Shown: in pieces, positions 7,552 through 16,141 of the stretch
Layout of the letters: every line of letters begins with the position of its first letter
Position numbering within the stretch: the stretch's first letter is position 1
Notes under the pieces: model-generated
What the model saw: only the letters and a program-made list of their open reading frames with translations
Told to the model about the DNA's origin: nothing
The model's database searches: none
Source: M3007 sp044226205
GTDB taxonomy: Bacteria > Bacteroidota > Bacteroidia > Chitinophagales > Saprospiraceae
Assembly: GCA_044226205.1 (NCBI GenBank)
Contig: JBGAHL010000001.1
Location: forward strand, 124,001-188,000
Direction: 5' to 3'
DNA: 64,000 bases
Translations under genes and position numbers: made by a program

Positions 7552-10314
7552 ATGAAAAGGCTATTCCTGCTAACCTTACTTCTGTTACCCTCCCTTTTAC
7601 TGTTCTCCCAGATCGACATTCCCAAGTACAACCCCGACGCTATCGACATTCCGTACCGCAAATTCACGTTGCCCAACGGCCTCCGACTGATTGTACATGA
7701 AGACCACAAAGCCCCGATTGTCGCCGTAAACGTCTGGTACCATGTTGGTTCGAAAAATGAAAAACCCGGCAAATCGGGCTTCGCTCACTTGTTCGAGCAC
7801 CTGATGTTCAACGGTTCGGAAAACTTCAACACGGACTATTTCCAAGCCCTCGAAGCCATCGGCGCTACCGATCTGAACGGCACCACCAACGAAGACCGCA
7901 CCAACTACTTCCAGAACGTGCCGGTTACCGCGCTCGACCAGGTGCTGTGGCTCGAAAGCGATCGTATGGGCCACCTCATCGGCGCCATCGACCAGGCCAA
8001 ACTCGATGAGCAACGCGGCGTGGTGCAAAACGAAAAGCGCCAGGGCGAAAACCAGCCCTACTCCCGCAGCTACGACATCATGCAGAAAGAAATGTTCCCG
8101 CCGTATCACCCCTATGGCCACACGGTGATCGGCGAAATGGAAGACCTCAACGCTGCCAGCCTCGAAGACGTGCACGAATGGTTCAAAACCTACTACGGCG
8201 CCGCCAATGCCGTACTGGTGATCGCCGGCGACGTCAACGCTGAAGATGTGTATCAACGGGTGCTGAAATATTTCGGCAATATCCCCGCCGGCCCCACGCT
8301 GGCGCGCCCGGGCGTCAATATTCCCAAACGCTTCGGCAACACCCGCGCAGAATACCAGGACCGCGTGCCCGAATCACAGATCATGCTGGTGTGGAATACG
8401 CCGCAATGGGGCACCCAGGAAGGCGTTTACCTCGACCTGGCCTCCGACGTACTGGCTGCCGGCAAAAACAGCCGCCTATACAAAAAACTGGTGTATGAAA
8501 AACAAATCTGCACCCAGGCTTACGCCTATTTCGGACCTTCCGAAATCGCCGGCAACTTCGTCGTGGTGGCCAATGTGAAAAACGGCCATACCGTGGAAGA
8601 AGTCGAGGCTGCGCTGAATGAAGTCATGGACGAATTCATCGCCAAAGGCCCGACCGACGAAGAAGTCAACCGCGTAAAAGCGGCTTATTTCGCCAACTTC
8701 ATCAAAGGTCTCGAACGCATCGGCGGCTTCGGCGGCAAGAGCGACATCCTGGCTGAAAACGAAGTATTTGGCGGCAGCGCCGATTATTACAAGAAAAAAC
8801 TGCGCTGGTACGACCAAACCACGGCAAAAGACATCCACATGGTGAGCCAAAAATGGCTCAGCGACGGCAAGTTTACGCTCGTCTGCACGCCGTTCCCCGA
8901 GTATTCCGTGACGGGTACGGAAGCCGACCGCAGCAAAGCCCCCGAGGTGGCCGGCAAGATCGACGCCAAGTTCCCGACGCTCGAAAAACGCACCCTGAGC
9001 AACGGCATGAAAGTCGTGCTTGCCCGCCGGACGGAAAGCCCCACCATCGTGATGAGTATGATGTTCGACGCCGGTTTCTGCACCGACAAATTCGGCGGCA
9101 AACCCGGTCTCGCATCGCTCTCCATGAACATGCTCGACGAAGGAACCAAAAGCCTGAGCTCGCTCCAGATCAACGAACGCCTGCAATTGCTGGGCGCCAG
9201 CTTGAATACCACCAGCGACCTGGACTACTCCTACGTCAACCTCAATACGCTCAAACCTTCTCTCGATCCGAGCCTCGACCTGATGGCCGACGTCGTGCTG
9301 AATCCCTCTTTCCCCGAAACGGATTTCAACCGCCTCAAAAATCAACAGATCAGCCAGATCAACAACGAGAAAAAGAACCCGCAGACCATGGTCATGCGCG
9401 TGATGCCCAAGTACCTCTACGGTGAAGATCACCCCTACGGCATGCCTTTGACGGGCACGGGTGAAGAAGAATCCGTACAGGCCATGACGCTCGACGACGT
9501 TCGCGGCTTCTACGGACGCTGGCTCAAACCCAACAACGCAACCATCGTCGTGACGGGCGACATCACCATGGACGAACTGGTGGCCAAACTGGAAAAACGC
9601 TTCGGCAAATGGGGCAAGGGCGACGTGCCCAAAAAGGTTATTCCGGAAGTTAAAACCGCCAACAACGGCAAAATTTTCCTGATCGACCGCCCGGAAAGCC
9701 AGCAAACCATGATCATGGCCGGCTACCTTACCAAGCCCTACGGCCAGATGGATGAAGCCGCTATCGAGCAAATGAACAACGTACTCGGCGGCGATTTCAC
9801 CAGCCGGATCAACATGAACATCCGCGAAGACAAACACTGGGCCTACGGCGCCGGCTCCGGCATCATGGGTACGCGCGGCCAGCGTCCGTTCTTTGTTTTT
9901 GCCCCGGTCCAGACCGACAAAACCAAGGAAAGCATCCAGGAAGTCACCAAGGAGGTCAACATGTTCGTCGGCGACAAACCGATGACGCAAGCCGAATTTG
10001 ACAAAACCAAACAGAACACCGTGATGGGCATGGCAGGCATGTGGGAAACCAATGGCTCCGTGGCCGGCAGCGTCAAAATGCAGGTGCGCTACGGGCTGCC
10101 CGACGATTACTGGCAGAAATACAGCGGTCGCGTGCAAGCGCTTACGCTGAAAGACGTACAAAACACCGCCAAATCCATCATCCAACCCAACAACATGGGC
10201 TGGTTCCTGGCTGGCGACGCCGAAAAGATCATGCCCGGCCTGCAACAACTCGGCATGGAAGTGATCCAGATCGATGCCAACGGCAAACCCGTTTCGAAAA
10301 AGGCCAAGCCCTGA
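7552..10314 (+). CDS. Two-domain M16 family zinc metallopeptidase
   Basis: 920-residue exported peptidase with signal peptide (MKRLFLLTLLLLPSLLLFSQ) and two tandem M16 modules. The first (about 35-260) has the inverted zinc motif HLFEH at 79-83 and the third ligand Glu near 161 in VVQNEKRQ. The second (about 490-900) lacks HxxEH: the corresponding place reads GLASLSMNMLDEG. This is the alpha/beta arrangement of mitochondrial-processing-peptidase-like and pitrilysin-type enzymes, in which one half is catalytic and the other helps hold substrate. It is likely periplasmic or outer-membrane associated and degrades peptides. It is followed by a strong terminator, so it is probably monocistronic. 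Confidence 0.93.
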   Translation: MKRLFLLTLLLLPSLLLFSQIDIPKYNPDAIDIPYRKFTLPNGLRLIVHEDHKAPIVAVNVWYHVGSKNEKPGKSGFAHLFEHLMFNGSENFNTDYFQALEAIGATDLNGTTNEDRTNYFQNVPVTALDQVLWLESDRMGHLIGAIDQAKLDEQRGVVQNEKRQGENQPYSRSYDIMQKEMFPPYHPYGHTVIGEMEDLNAASLEDVHEWFKTYYGAANAVLVIAGDVNAEDVYQRVLKYFGNIPAGPTLARPGVNIPKRFGNTRAEYQDRVPESQIMLVWNTPQWGTQEGVYLDLASDVLAAGKNSRLYKKLVYEKQICTQAYAYFGPSEIAGNFVVVANVKNGHTVEEVEAALNEVMDEFIAKGPTDEEVNRVKAAYFANFIKGLERIGGFGGKSDILAENEVFGGSADYYKKKLRWYDQTTAKDIHMVSQKWLSDGKFTLVCTPFPEYSVTGTEADRSKAPEVAGKIDAKFPTLEKRTLSNGMKVVLARRTESPTIVMSMMFDAGFCTDKFGGKPGLASLSMNMLDEGTKSLSSLQINERLQLLGASLNTTSDLDYSYVNLNTLKPSLDPSLDLMADVVLNPSFPETDFNRLKNQQISQINNEKKNPQTMVMRVMPKYLYGEDHPYGMPLTGTGEEESVQAMTLDDVRGFYGRWLKPNNATIVVTGDITMDELVAKLEKRFGKWGKGDVPKKVIPEVKTANNGKIFLIDRPESQQTMIMAGYLTKPYGQMDEAAIEQMNNVLGGDFTSRINMNIREDKHWAYGAGSGIMGTRGQRPFFVFAPVQTDKTKESIQEVTKEVNMFVGDKPMTQAEFDKTKQNTVMGMAGMWETNGSVAGSVKMQVRYGLPDDYWQKYSGRVQALTLKDVQNTAKSIIQPNNMGWFLAGDAEKIMPGLQQLGMEVIQIDANGKPVSKKAKP

Positions 10315-10340
10315 TCGAGGTTTGCAGTAGATAAAAACAA

Positions 10341-10380
10341 GGGAGCGCGTCGGAATTTTCCGGCGCGCTCCCTGTTTTTT
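10341..10380 (+). terminator. Rho-independent terminator of the M16 peptidase gene
   Basis: A 13-bp stem with one G-T wobble (10341-10353 with 10360-10372) and a 6-base loop is followed by a run of seven T (10374-10380), 27 bases after the stop codon. The gene ending at 10405 converges on it. Confidence 0.9.
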
Positions 10381-10404
10381 ATGTCAAAAATGATCTGGAA
10401 AAGG

Positions 10405-10749
10405 TCAAAACAGCCAGGGCTCATTGCCCAAAACAGCTTGCCAGACAATGGCTACCACCGACATCGTCGGGTATAAAATACGCCGCACCAGCAGTTTGAC
10501 GCGGCCGCGATTAACATGAAGCCCCATTTTTTCCAGCAAATAGGAGTAAAAAGTGGCGTTTTCTTCTTCTTCCAGCGCATGTTCCCGGTTTAGCAGACAG
10601 CGCCCGAAAATGGCAAACTGGAGCATCACCGCCGCATAGGCCGGCACGAGGATTTGCCAACTGAAACAAAACGGCGCGACCCATGCCAGCAAGGTGACAA
10701 AAAGGTGCGACCAGAACGCGAATTCGTGGCGGATAGTACTCAGATTCAT
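10405..10749 (-). CDS. Small membrane protein encoded with gldC
   Basis: 114-residue protein of no recognised family. It has two hydrophobic stretches in the first half (about residues 12-30 and 32-50, rich in Phe, Trp and Ala), a charged middle with a Glu-rich patch (HALEEEEN, about 58-65) and a third hydrophobic stretch near the C-terminus (about 92-107), so it is probably an inner-membrane protein with two or three spans. The ATG lies 3 bases after the gldC stop, which indicates cotranscription and suggests a link with gliding or T9SS function. It faintly recalls DUF2784-type proteins; this was not strong enough to name it. Confidence 0.7.
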   Translation of the reverse strand: MNLSTIRHEFAFWSHLFVTLLAWVAPFCFSWQILVPAYAAVMLQFAIFGRCLLNREHALEEEENATFYSYLLEKMGLHVNRGRVKLLVRRILYPTMSVVAIVWQAVLGNEPWLF

Positions 10750-10752
10750 GGC

Positions 10753-11112
10753 TCAGGATTCTTTTGCAATGATTTCAGTCTTTTCGCCGAAATAGTGGGC
10801 AAAACGGGCCATTTCTTCGGCCAATTCCTTGTTTTGGGTGGCTTTCAAGTAGGTTTGGCTCAGGGAGCGGATAATTTGGTAAACGAAACGATCCATCTCC
10901 ACCACCTGCATCTCATTCGTCCACAAATCGATGCGCAAGGTGTCGCGGCTGGCTTTGTCAAATAAAGCCACAGCCATCGCTTTGCATTCCTCGGCTTTGC
11001 CGGTCGGATGCATGTCGCTTGCAGCCCATTCAATGCGGATGGGCACGTTTTGGGCATCCAGACCCACCTGAATGGTAATATTGCTCGTCTTCACGACTTC
11101 TTTTGATTCCAT
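10753..11112 (-). CDS. gldC: Gliding motility protein GldC
   Basis: 119-residue cytoplasmic protein matching GldC of gliding Bacteroidota over its length. Characteristic stretches are TIQVGLDAQNVPIRIEWAA, LRIDLWTNEMQVVEMDRF and the C-terminal LAEEMARFAHYFGEK. GldC is an accessory gliding protein; in Flavobacterium its loss impairs movement rather than abolishing it. The ATG at 11112 is preferred over an in-frame GTG at 11118. A perfect TAnnTTTG element lies 28 bases upstream. No other gld gene is in the window, and the downstream partner is the small membrane protein with a 3-base gap. Confidence 0.88.
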   Translation of the reverse strand: MESKEVVKTSNITIQVGLDAQNVPIRIEWAASDMHPTGKAEECKAMAVALFDKASRDTLRIDLWTNEMQVVEMDRFVYQIIRSLSQTYLKATQNKELAEEMARFAHYFGEKTEIIAKES

Positions 11113-11140
11113 TTGCACAAAAATTGTTTTAAAAAGCGGC

Positions 11141-11148
11141 CAAAAGTA
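11141..11148 (-). promoter_or_regulatory. Candidate -7 element of gldC
   Basis: On the minus strand the sequence reads TACTTTTG, a full match to TAnnTTTG, 28 bases before the gldC ATG. The same octamer followed by GC-rich bases and a T-run precedes engB. Confidence 0.45.
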
Positions 11149-11193
11149 CGCAAATTGTAATCGTCATTTGTCTTGCGACTAGCAAAGCGTTCC

Positions 11194-11201
11194 TAATTTT
11201 G
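11194..11201 (+). promoter_or_regulatory. Candidate -7 element of the PD-(D/E)XK gene
   Basis: TAATTTTG matches TAnnTTTG and has a TTG 18 bases upstream (11173-11175). It overlaps a potential GTG start at 11201, which argues for the ATG at 11210 as the true start with a very short leader. Confidence 0.45.
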
Positions 11202-11209
11202 TGCACACC

Positions 11210-13912
11210 ATGACGCTCCATTTCGGCCTCGAATTCGACGGTATCGTACACAGCCCCGGCGCGGTTTTTTCGGCGGGTGAATGGTATGCAGGCCCCAAGA
11301 AGTTGCTCGCCTGGTTCGAAACCAGACTGGGACTCGGCGGCTATCCCGACAACACGGACTATCTGCGCATCGAATTGTACAGGCAGGCTCTGGGGCAATG
11401 CAGCGAAGGCGCGTTCTACGAAGCCTCCTATGCTTCCGACCGCTTTGCCACGGCCAGCGCTTTGCTCGCCTGGCGCGACGAGTTGGTGCTCGGCGGCTGG
11501 GATTTTTTCCCCTCCGAAGACTGCCCGGAGCGCCTGGTCGCGCTCTCGAAAGCCGAAGCCCTTTTCCTGAAAAAACGCTCCGATCCCTCCCTCGGCGCCC
11601 GGATGTTCGGGTGGGCCGACCGCTTCCAGCAAGTGCTGGAACAACTACCGGATTCCTTCCTTGATCTCGACTCCCTCAATCTTTACGAACCAAAAACATT
11701 ATACCCTCCTCATTTTCAGCGACTTTTCAAAGCGCTGGAACAAAAGGGGGTGGCCATCGAGCAAGTCGAACTCACTTGCGATGCACCCGCCGACACCCGG
11801 CTTGGCGCGCTGCAAGGTCGACTGAGCGGCCGGCCGGTCACGTCCAGTCGTTTCCCGGACGACGACCGCTCCCTGCTGATCATTCGCGCGCGCCGCGACA
11901 GCGATGCAGCCGTCGCCGTTGCGCGTCTGATTGCCGACAATCCGGATTTCAGGCCGCTGGTTTTGTTGCCCGAAATGGAGCGCAGCTTCGAAAACGCAGG
12001 CATCCGCGAGCAGTTGCCTGCGATGGGCATACTGTCCAATTCGCTGGCCCGGCCCTCGCTTCAGGTGCTCAAACTCGCTCCCGCATTTTTGTGGGAGCCT
12101 GTGGATGTGTTCAAAATCATGGAGTTTGTCACGCTGTCGGTAAAACCGCTCGACGACGGTCTGGCCCTCGAAATTGCCCGGGTTTTGGCAGAAAAACCGG
12201 GTTTTTTCAGCGATACTTGGTACGCAGCCGTGTACGGTTACCTCGAACAGGGCGATTTGCCCGCCGAAACCCGCCGGCAATACGAATTCTGGTTCGACCG
12301 GCGGCGATATCGCCCCGAAACAGGCGCCCCTGTTCGCGATGCCATCGGGATCTATGCCTATTTGCAAACCTGGGCCTTGCAGTATTTCGATCAGACCGGC
12401 AGCAAGAACACTTCGTTGCTGGTGCTGGCCGAACAGGCCCGGCGGATCAGGGAACTGCTGGAAACCCTGCCCGAGCAAAGGGTGGGTTTTCTCGAACTCG
12501 AACGCATCGTGCGAACCATTTACGAACCGGCTCCCGTACAAATTACCACCGCCGAGGCAGGCAGCCTGTCCTACATCCATCAGGCGGGCGCGATGGCAGA
12601 TCATTGCGAACGGCTGCTGTGGTGGAATTGCACGTTCAACGACCCTACCCCACCCCCATTCAAATGGAGAGATGCTGAGTATCAATACCTTGCAAAATCG
12701 GGCATCGAACTGGACACGCCTGAAAAGCAGAGCAAACGCGCGCTTTTCCGCCAGTACAAACCTGTCCTTTTGACGCGGCAACAACTCGTACTGGTCTTGC
12801 CAGAGCAAATCAGGGGCGCCGACGTGGTGCCCGATCTGCTGCTGGGCGATATCGAAGCGGCGTTTGGCCATGTCGCCGATTTCAGTTTCTCCCTGGATCA
12901 GGAAGCCGATGCCGGCCGGCTGCGTGCGTGGTGGAATTTGCCGCCCAAACAGGAACATACCGTGCGCCCGGTCGTGGCGACCCCACCTTTTTTGACCTTG
13001 CGGCGCCCGGAATTTGTGCCGGCAAGCGAATATGAAACGCCCACCAACCTCGAAGCGCTTTTTTACCATCCGCATCGCTGGTTTTTTCGGCAAAAACTGA
13101 AATTATACCCGGCCAGCCTGCTCAGTGTCAAGCCGGATTCCACCCTTTTGGGCAACCTCGCACACCGTTTTTTCGAACTTTTATTAAAAGAAAACCTAGA
13201 CGGGCTCGGCAAACCCGAGATCAGCCGCTGGGTGGACGATCAAGCGGACAAACTGCTCAACCGCGAGGGCGCCACGCTCCTGCTCTACGGCCGCGAACCC
13301 GAGCGAAACGCGTTCCTCAATAGCGTCAAAAATGCCGCGTGGAGCCTCATTTCCATGCTGCGCGCCAACCACTGGACGGTGGAAGGCACCGAAATCGAAC
13401 TGGAAGGCGAACTGGCCGGCGTGCCCGTCCGCGGCAAAGCCGATCTGGTGCTGCGCCGCGGCGATCAAGAACGGACTATTGTCGATCTGAAATGGAGCGG
13501 AACCACCCGGCGTCGCGAAATGATCCGCAACGGTGAAGATCTCCAGTTGGTGCTTTATTCCCGCCTGCTGCCTCCTGTGGAGCAATGGGCGCATACGGCC
13601 TACTTTATTCTGGCGGAAGGAAAAATGATCGCCCGCAACCGGGCTGCATTCAGCGATGCCATTGTGCCCGACGGTGCAGAAATCGATCATTTGGCTGCTT
13701 GTTCAGCCATTTATGCCAAAATGGAACGCACTTTCAGGTGGCGCCTCGATCAAATCAGGGAAGGGCGCCTTGAATTGCGCACCGCACAAAACGCGGACGA
13801 ACTGGACGAGATGTACAGCGATGACAACCTTTTTGACCTGCTGGAGATGAAAAAAGAAGACGCCCGCTGGGACGATTATGGCAGCTTGCTGGAATTTCGC
13901 GGCAAGGGCTGA
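11210..13912 (+). CDS. AddB/RecB-like PD-(D/E)XK nuclease-domain protein
   Basis: 900 residues from ATG 11210 (an in-frame GTG at 11201 overlaps the promoter element). The C-terminal part (about 590-890) has the RecB-type nuclease core: RGKADLVLRRGD supplies the Asp and IVDLKWSG supplies the D-x-K of the PD-(D/E)XK fold, with the downstream QLVLYSRLL helix. The long N-terminal part has no Walker A motif and resembles the inactivated helicase half of AddB-like subunits. Such proteins work in double-strand break processing with a RecB/AddA-type helicase-nuclease, but no such partner is next to it here. Its stop codon directly abuts the stop codon of the convergent ferredoxin gene. Confidence 0.75.
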   Translation: MTLHFGLEFDGIVHSPGAVFSAGEWYAGPKKLLAWFETRLGLGGYPDNTDYLRIELYRQALGQCSEGAFYEASYASDRFATASALLAWRDELVLGGWDFFPSEDCPERLVALSKAEALFLKKRSDPSLGARMFGWADRFQQVLEQLPDSFLDLDSLNLYEPKTLYPPHFQRLFKALEQKGVAIEQVELTCDAPADTRLGALQGRLSGRPVTSSRFPDDDRSLLIIRARRDSDAAVAVARLIADNPDFRPLVLLPEMERSFENAGIREQLPAMGILSNSLARPSLQVLKLAPAFLWEPVDVFKIMEFVTLSVKPLDDGLALEIARVLAEKPGFFSDTWYAAVYGYLEQGDLPAETRRQYEFWFDRRRYRPETGAPVRDAIGIYAYLQTWALQYFDQTGSKNTSLLVLAEQARRIRELLETLPEQRVGFLELERIVRTIYEPAPVQITTAEAGSLSYIHQAGAMADHCERLLWWNCTFNDPTPPPFKWRDAEYQYLAKSGIELDTPEKQSKRALFRQYKPVLLTRQQLVLVLPEQIRGADVVPDLLLGDIEAAFGHVADFSFSLDQEADAGRLRAWWNLPPKQEHTVRPVVATPPFLTLRRPEFVPASEYETPTNLEALFYHPHRWFFRQKLKLYPASLLSVKPDSTLLGNLAHRFFELLLKENLDGLGKPEISRWVDDQADKLLNREGATLLLYGREPERNAFLNSVKNAAWSLISMLRANHWTVEGTEIELEGELAGVPVRGKADLVLRRGDQERTIVDLKWSGTTRRREMIRNGEDLQLVLYSRLLPPVEQWAHTAYFILAEGKMIARNRAAFSDAIVPDGAEIDHLAACSAIYAKMERTFRWRLDQIREGRLELRTAQNADELDEMYSDDNLFDLLEMKKEDARWDDYGSLLEFRGKG

Positions 13913-14230
13913 TTACTCCGACTCGGGCGCAAGATGAACTTTCAGGCCATCGAGTTCGTCGGCCAACCTGATCTGACAACCCAGGCGACTGTTTCCCTTG
14001 ACAAAAAATGCCGAATCGAGCATGGCGATCTCATCGTCGGAAGGCTCGGGCAATTCATGATTGCTGAGCACATACACGTGGCAGGAAGCACACAGCGCCA
14101 TGCCGCCACAAGTGCCCTTGACAGGCAGTTCGTAGCTTTTGCACAACTCCATGAGATTCAGGTTCATATCGGTCGGCGCATCGAGTTCGTGCACCGCTTC
14201 TTCCCGGTCAATAACGGTTACTTTGATCAT
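13913..14230 (-). CDS. [2Fe-2S] ferredoxin, adrenodoxin type
   Basis: 105-residue soluble ferredoxin with the cysteine pattern C-x5-C-x2-C (GTCGGMALCASC) and a fourth Cys in SRLGCQI, the arrangement of adrenodoxin/ISC-type [2Fe-2S] ferredoxins. It carries single electrons in the cytoplasm. The start is either ATG 14230 or GTG 14236; the GTG overlaps the TGA of the upstream reductase gene (GTGA), so translation is coupled in either case. Being encoded with a ferredoxin-NADP reductase, it is the likely electron partner of that enzyme. The final acceptor (ISC assembly, P450 or other oxygenase) is not indicated. Confidence 0.9.
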   Translation of the reverse strand: MIKVTVIDREEAVHELDAPTDMNLNLMELCKSYELPVKGTCGGMALCASCHVYVLSNHELPEPSDDEIAMLDSAFFVKGNSRLGCQIRLADELDGLKVHLAPESE

Positions 14231-14232
14231 TG

Positions 14233-15261
14233 TCACAATCCTTCAATCCCGGTAACGGTGGTGTATTTAAATGAAAGTTTTTTGTCGGGGAAAACGAATC
14301 TGAACGCCGACTGGCAAGCCAGTGTGGCCTCGTGGAAGCCGCAAAGGATCAGTTTCAGTTTGCCCGGATAGGTATTGATGTCGCCGATGGCGTAAATGCC
14401 CGGCACGTTGGTGGAATAGTCGAAAGTATTCACTTCGATGGCGTTGCCTTTATCGACCTGGAGGCCCCAGTCGCCGATGGGACCGAGTTTGGGCGTGAGG
14501 CCGAACAAAGGGACGAAATGATCGGCCGGCAACTGGAATTCGCCGTCCGTATCATGCAGGACGGTAATGCCGTCGAGTTTGCCATTTCCCTGCAAACCAG
14601 TGACTTGCGCATTGGTAATCAGGCGGATTTTACCCGACTGGGCCAGGTGTTGTACCTTTTCAACCGAATCCAGCGCCCCACGAAACTCGGTGCGTCGGTG
14701 GATCAGCGTCAGTTCGCTGGCCAGGTCGGCCAGGTAAATAGACCAGTCGAGCGCCGAATCGCCGCCGCCGGCGATGACGACACGTTTGTCGCGGTACAAT
14801 TCGGGGTTGCGAACGAAGTACTCGACCCCCCGCTCTTCGAAATCAGCAATATTGTCGATCGGCGGTTTGCGCGGCTCGAAACTGCCCAGCCCGCCGGCGA
14901 TAAAAATAGCCGGCGCCAGCAACTTGGTGCCCCGGTGAGTGGTCACCAGCCAGCGCCCGTCGGCTTGCTTTTCGAGGGTTTCGGCGCGTTCGCCGAGGGT
15001 GAACCCGGGCTGGAAAGGTTCGATCTGTTTGAGCAGGTTTTGCACCAGATCGCCGGCCAGCACACTCGGGTAGCCCGGGATGTCGTAGATGGGTTTTTTC
15101 GGATAAATCTCCGTCAATTGTCCGCCGGCTTGCGGCAGTACATCTACCAGGTGGCAGCGCATTTTGAGCAAACCTGCTTCAAAAACGGCGAAAAGGCCTA
15201 CTGGCCCGGCTCCAATAATAAGGATGTCGGTTTCAACGGGGTTCGATGCGGCAGCGTCCAT
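14233..15261 (-). CDS. Ferredoxin-NADP+ reductase, thioredoxin-reductase-like (type 2)
   Basis: 342-residue FAD/NAD(P)-binding oxidoreductase. The FAD loop is GAGPVGLFAVFEAG near the N-terminus, followed by the family stretch PQAGGQLTEIYPKKPIYDIP; the nucleotide loop is IAGGGDSALDWSIYLAD, and the C-terminal FAD site reads YAIGDINTYPGK. No CxxC active site of thioredoxin reductase is present, and the C-terminal extension is that of YumC-type ferredoxin reductases. It passes electrons between NADPH and the ferredoxin encoded immediately downstream. The stop codon overlaps or abuts the ferredoxin start. Confidence 0.9.
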   Translation of the reverse strand: MDAAASNPVETDILIIGAGPVGLFAVFEAGLLKMRCHLVDVLPQAGGQLTEIYPKKPIYDIPGYPSVLAGDLVQNLLKQIEPFQPGFTLGERAETLEKQADGRWLVTTHRGTKLLAPAIFIAGGLGSFEPRKPPIDNIADFEERGVEYFVRNPELYRDKRVVIAGGGDSALDWSIYLADLASELTLIHRRTEFRGALDSVEKVQHLAQSGKIRLITNAQVTGLQGNGKLDGITVLHDTDGEFQLPADHFVPLFGLTPKLGPIGDWGLQVDKGNAIEVNTFDYSTNVPGIYAIGDINTYPGKLKLILCGFHEATLACQSAFRFVFPDKKLSFKYTTVTGIEGL

Positions 15262-15312
15262 TTTACTGAAAACAGAGACTTGATACTTGGGTGGTCAAAT
15301 TAAAACGGCGGC

Positions 15313-16095
15313 TTATTTGCCTTTGAACTGAGCCGGACGTTTTTCGAGAAACGCAGCCGCGCCTTCGCGAAAATCGCTGGTATCGCAGCATTCACCGAAG
15401 GCGGAAACCTCGGCGACATAGCCTCCGTGGGTGGCCTCAAAATAGGCATTGACGGATTCGATCACCTTTGCGATGGCGACGGGCGCCTTGCTTGCAATTT
15501 TTTCAATCAGTTCTTTGGCCTTGGCAATTTCAGCGCCCGAAGGAACGACGTAGTTGACCAGGCCAAGCTGATGTGCCTCATTTGCGCCGATGACATCTGC
15601 CGTCATGAGCAGTTCGAGTGCCTTGGTTTTGCCGACGAGTTGAATCAGCCGCTGCGTGCCCCCGTAGCCTGGAATCAGCCCGAGATTGACCTCCGGCTGC
15701 CCGAAAAAGGCTTTTTCGCCAGCGATACGGAGATGGCAAGCCATGGCCAGTTCGCATCCGCCGCCCAGCGCATAGCCATTGACGGCGGCCACCACCGGCC
15801 GGTGAAAACGTTCGATCAGGAAGAATATCTGCTGGCCGCGGCGAGCGAAGTCGGCCCCCTGCTGGCTGTCCAGATCGCGGAATTCGGTGATGTCGGCGCC
15901 GGCCACGAATGCTTTTTCGCCCGCGCCCGTCAGCACCACGCCTTTGAGGCCTTCTATGCCGAGGGCATGGTCGCCGAAGAAGTCGCGCAATTCGAGCATG
16001 GTTTCGGAATTCAGCGCATTGCGGGCTTTTTCGCGGTTGATCGTGACGACGGCGATACCGTCTTCGAGGGTGATTTCAAGATTTTTGTACGTCAT
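15313..16095 (-). CDS. Enoyl-CoA hydratase/isomerase (crotonase) family protein
   Basis: 260-residue crotonase that should hydrate a 2-enoyl-CoA in fatty-acid or short-chain acyl-CoA oxidation. The oxyanion-hole region ALGGGCELAMACHL and the following FGQPEVNLGLIPGYGGTQRL are intact; both catalytic glutamates of classical crotonase (in CELAMA and in QPEV) are retained, which favours true hydratase activity. Chain-length preference cannot be told; the overall form is that of short-chain enoyl-CoA / 3-hydroxybutyryl-CoA dehydratases. The gene lies 51 bp upstream of the ferredoxin reductase and 46 bp downstream of the acyltransferase on the same strand. Confidence 0.9.
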   Translation of the reverse strand: MTYKNLEITLEDGIAVVTINREKARNALNSETMLELRDFFGDHALGIEGLKGVVLTGAGEKAFVAGADITEFRDLDSQQGADFARRGQQIFFLIERFHRPVVAAVNGYALGGGCELAMACHLRIAGEKAFFGQPEVNLGLIPGYGGTQRLIQLVGKTKALELLMTADVIGANEAHQLGLVNYVVPSGAEIAKAKELIEKIASKAPVAIAKVIESVNAYFEATHGGYVAEVSAFGECCDTSDFREGAAAFLEKRPAQFKGK

Positions 16096-16141
16096 GGCCG
16101 ATGGTTATTTTGCCCAAAATTTTTTCTTAAAGCATTAAAAA

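Noticed and set aside
8476..10248. 590-codon minus-strand ORF antisense to the M16 peptidase
   Set aside because: A shadow; the sense strand encodes two M16 domains with an intact HLFEH motif.
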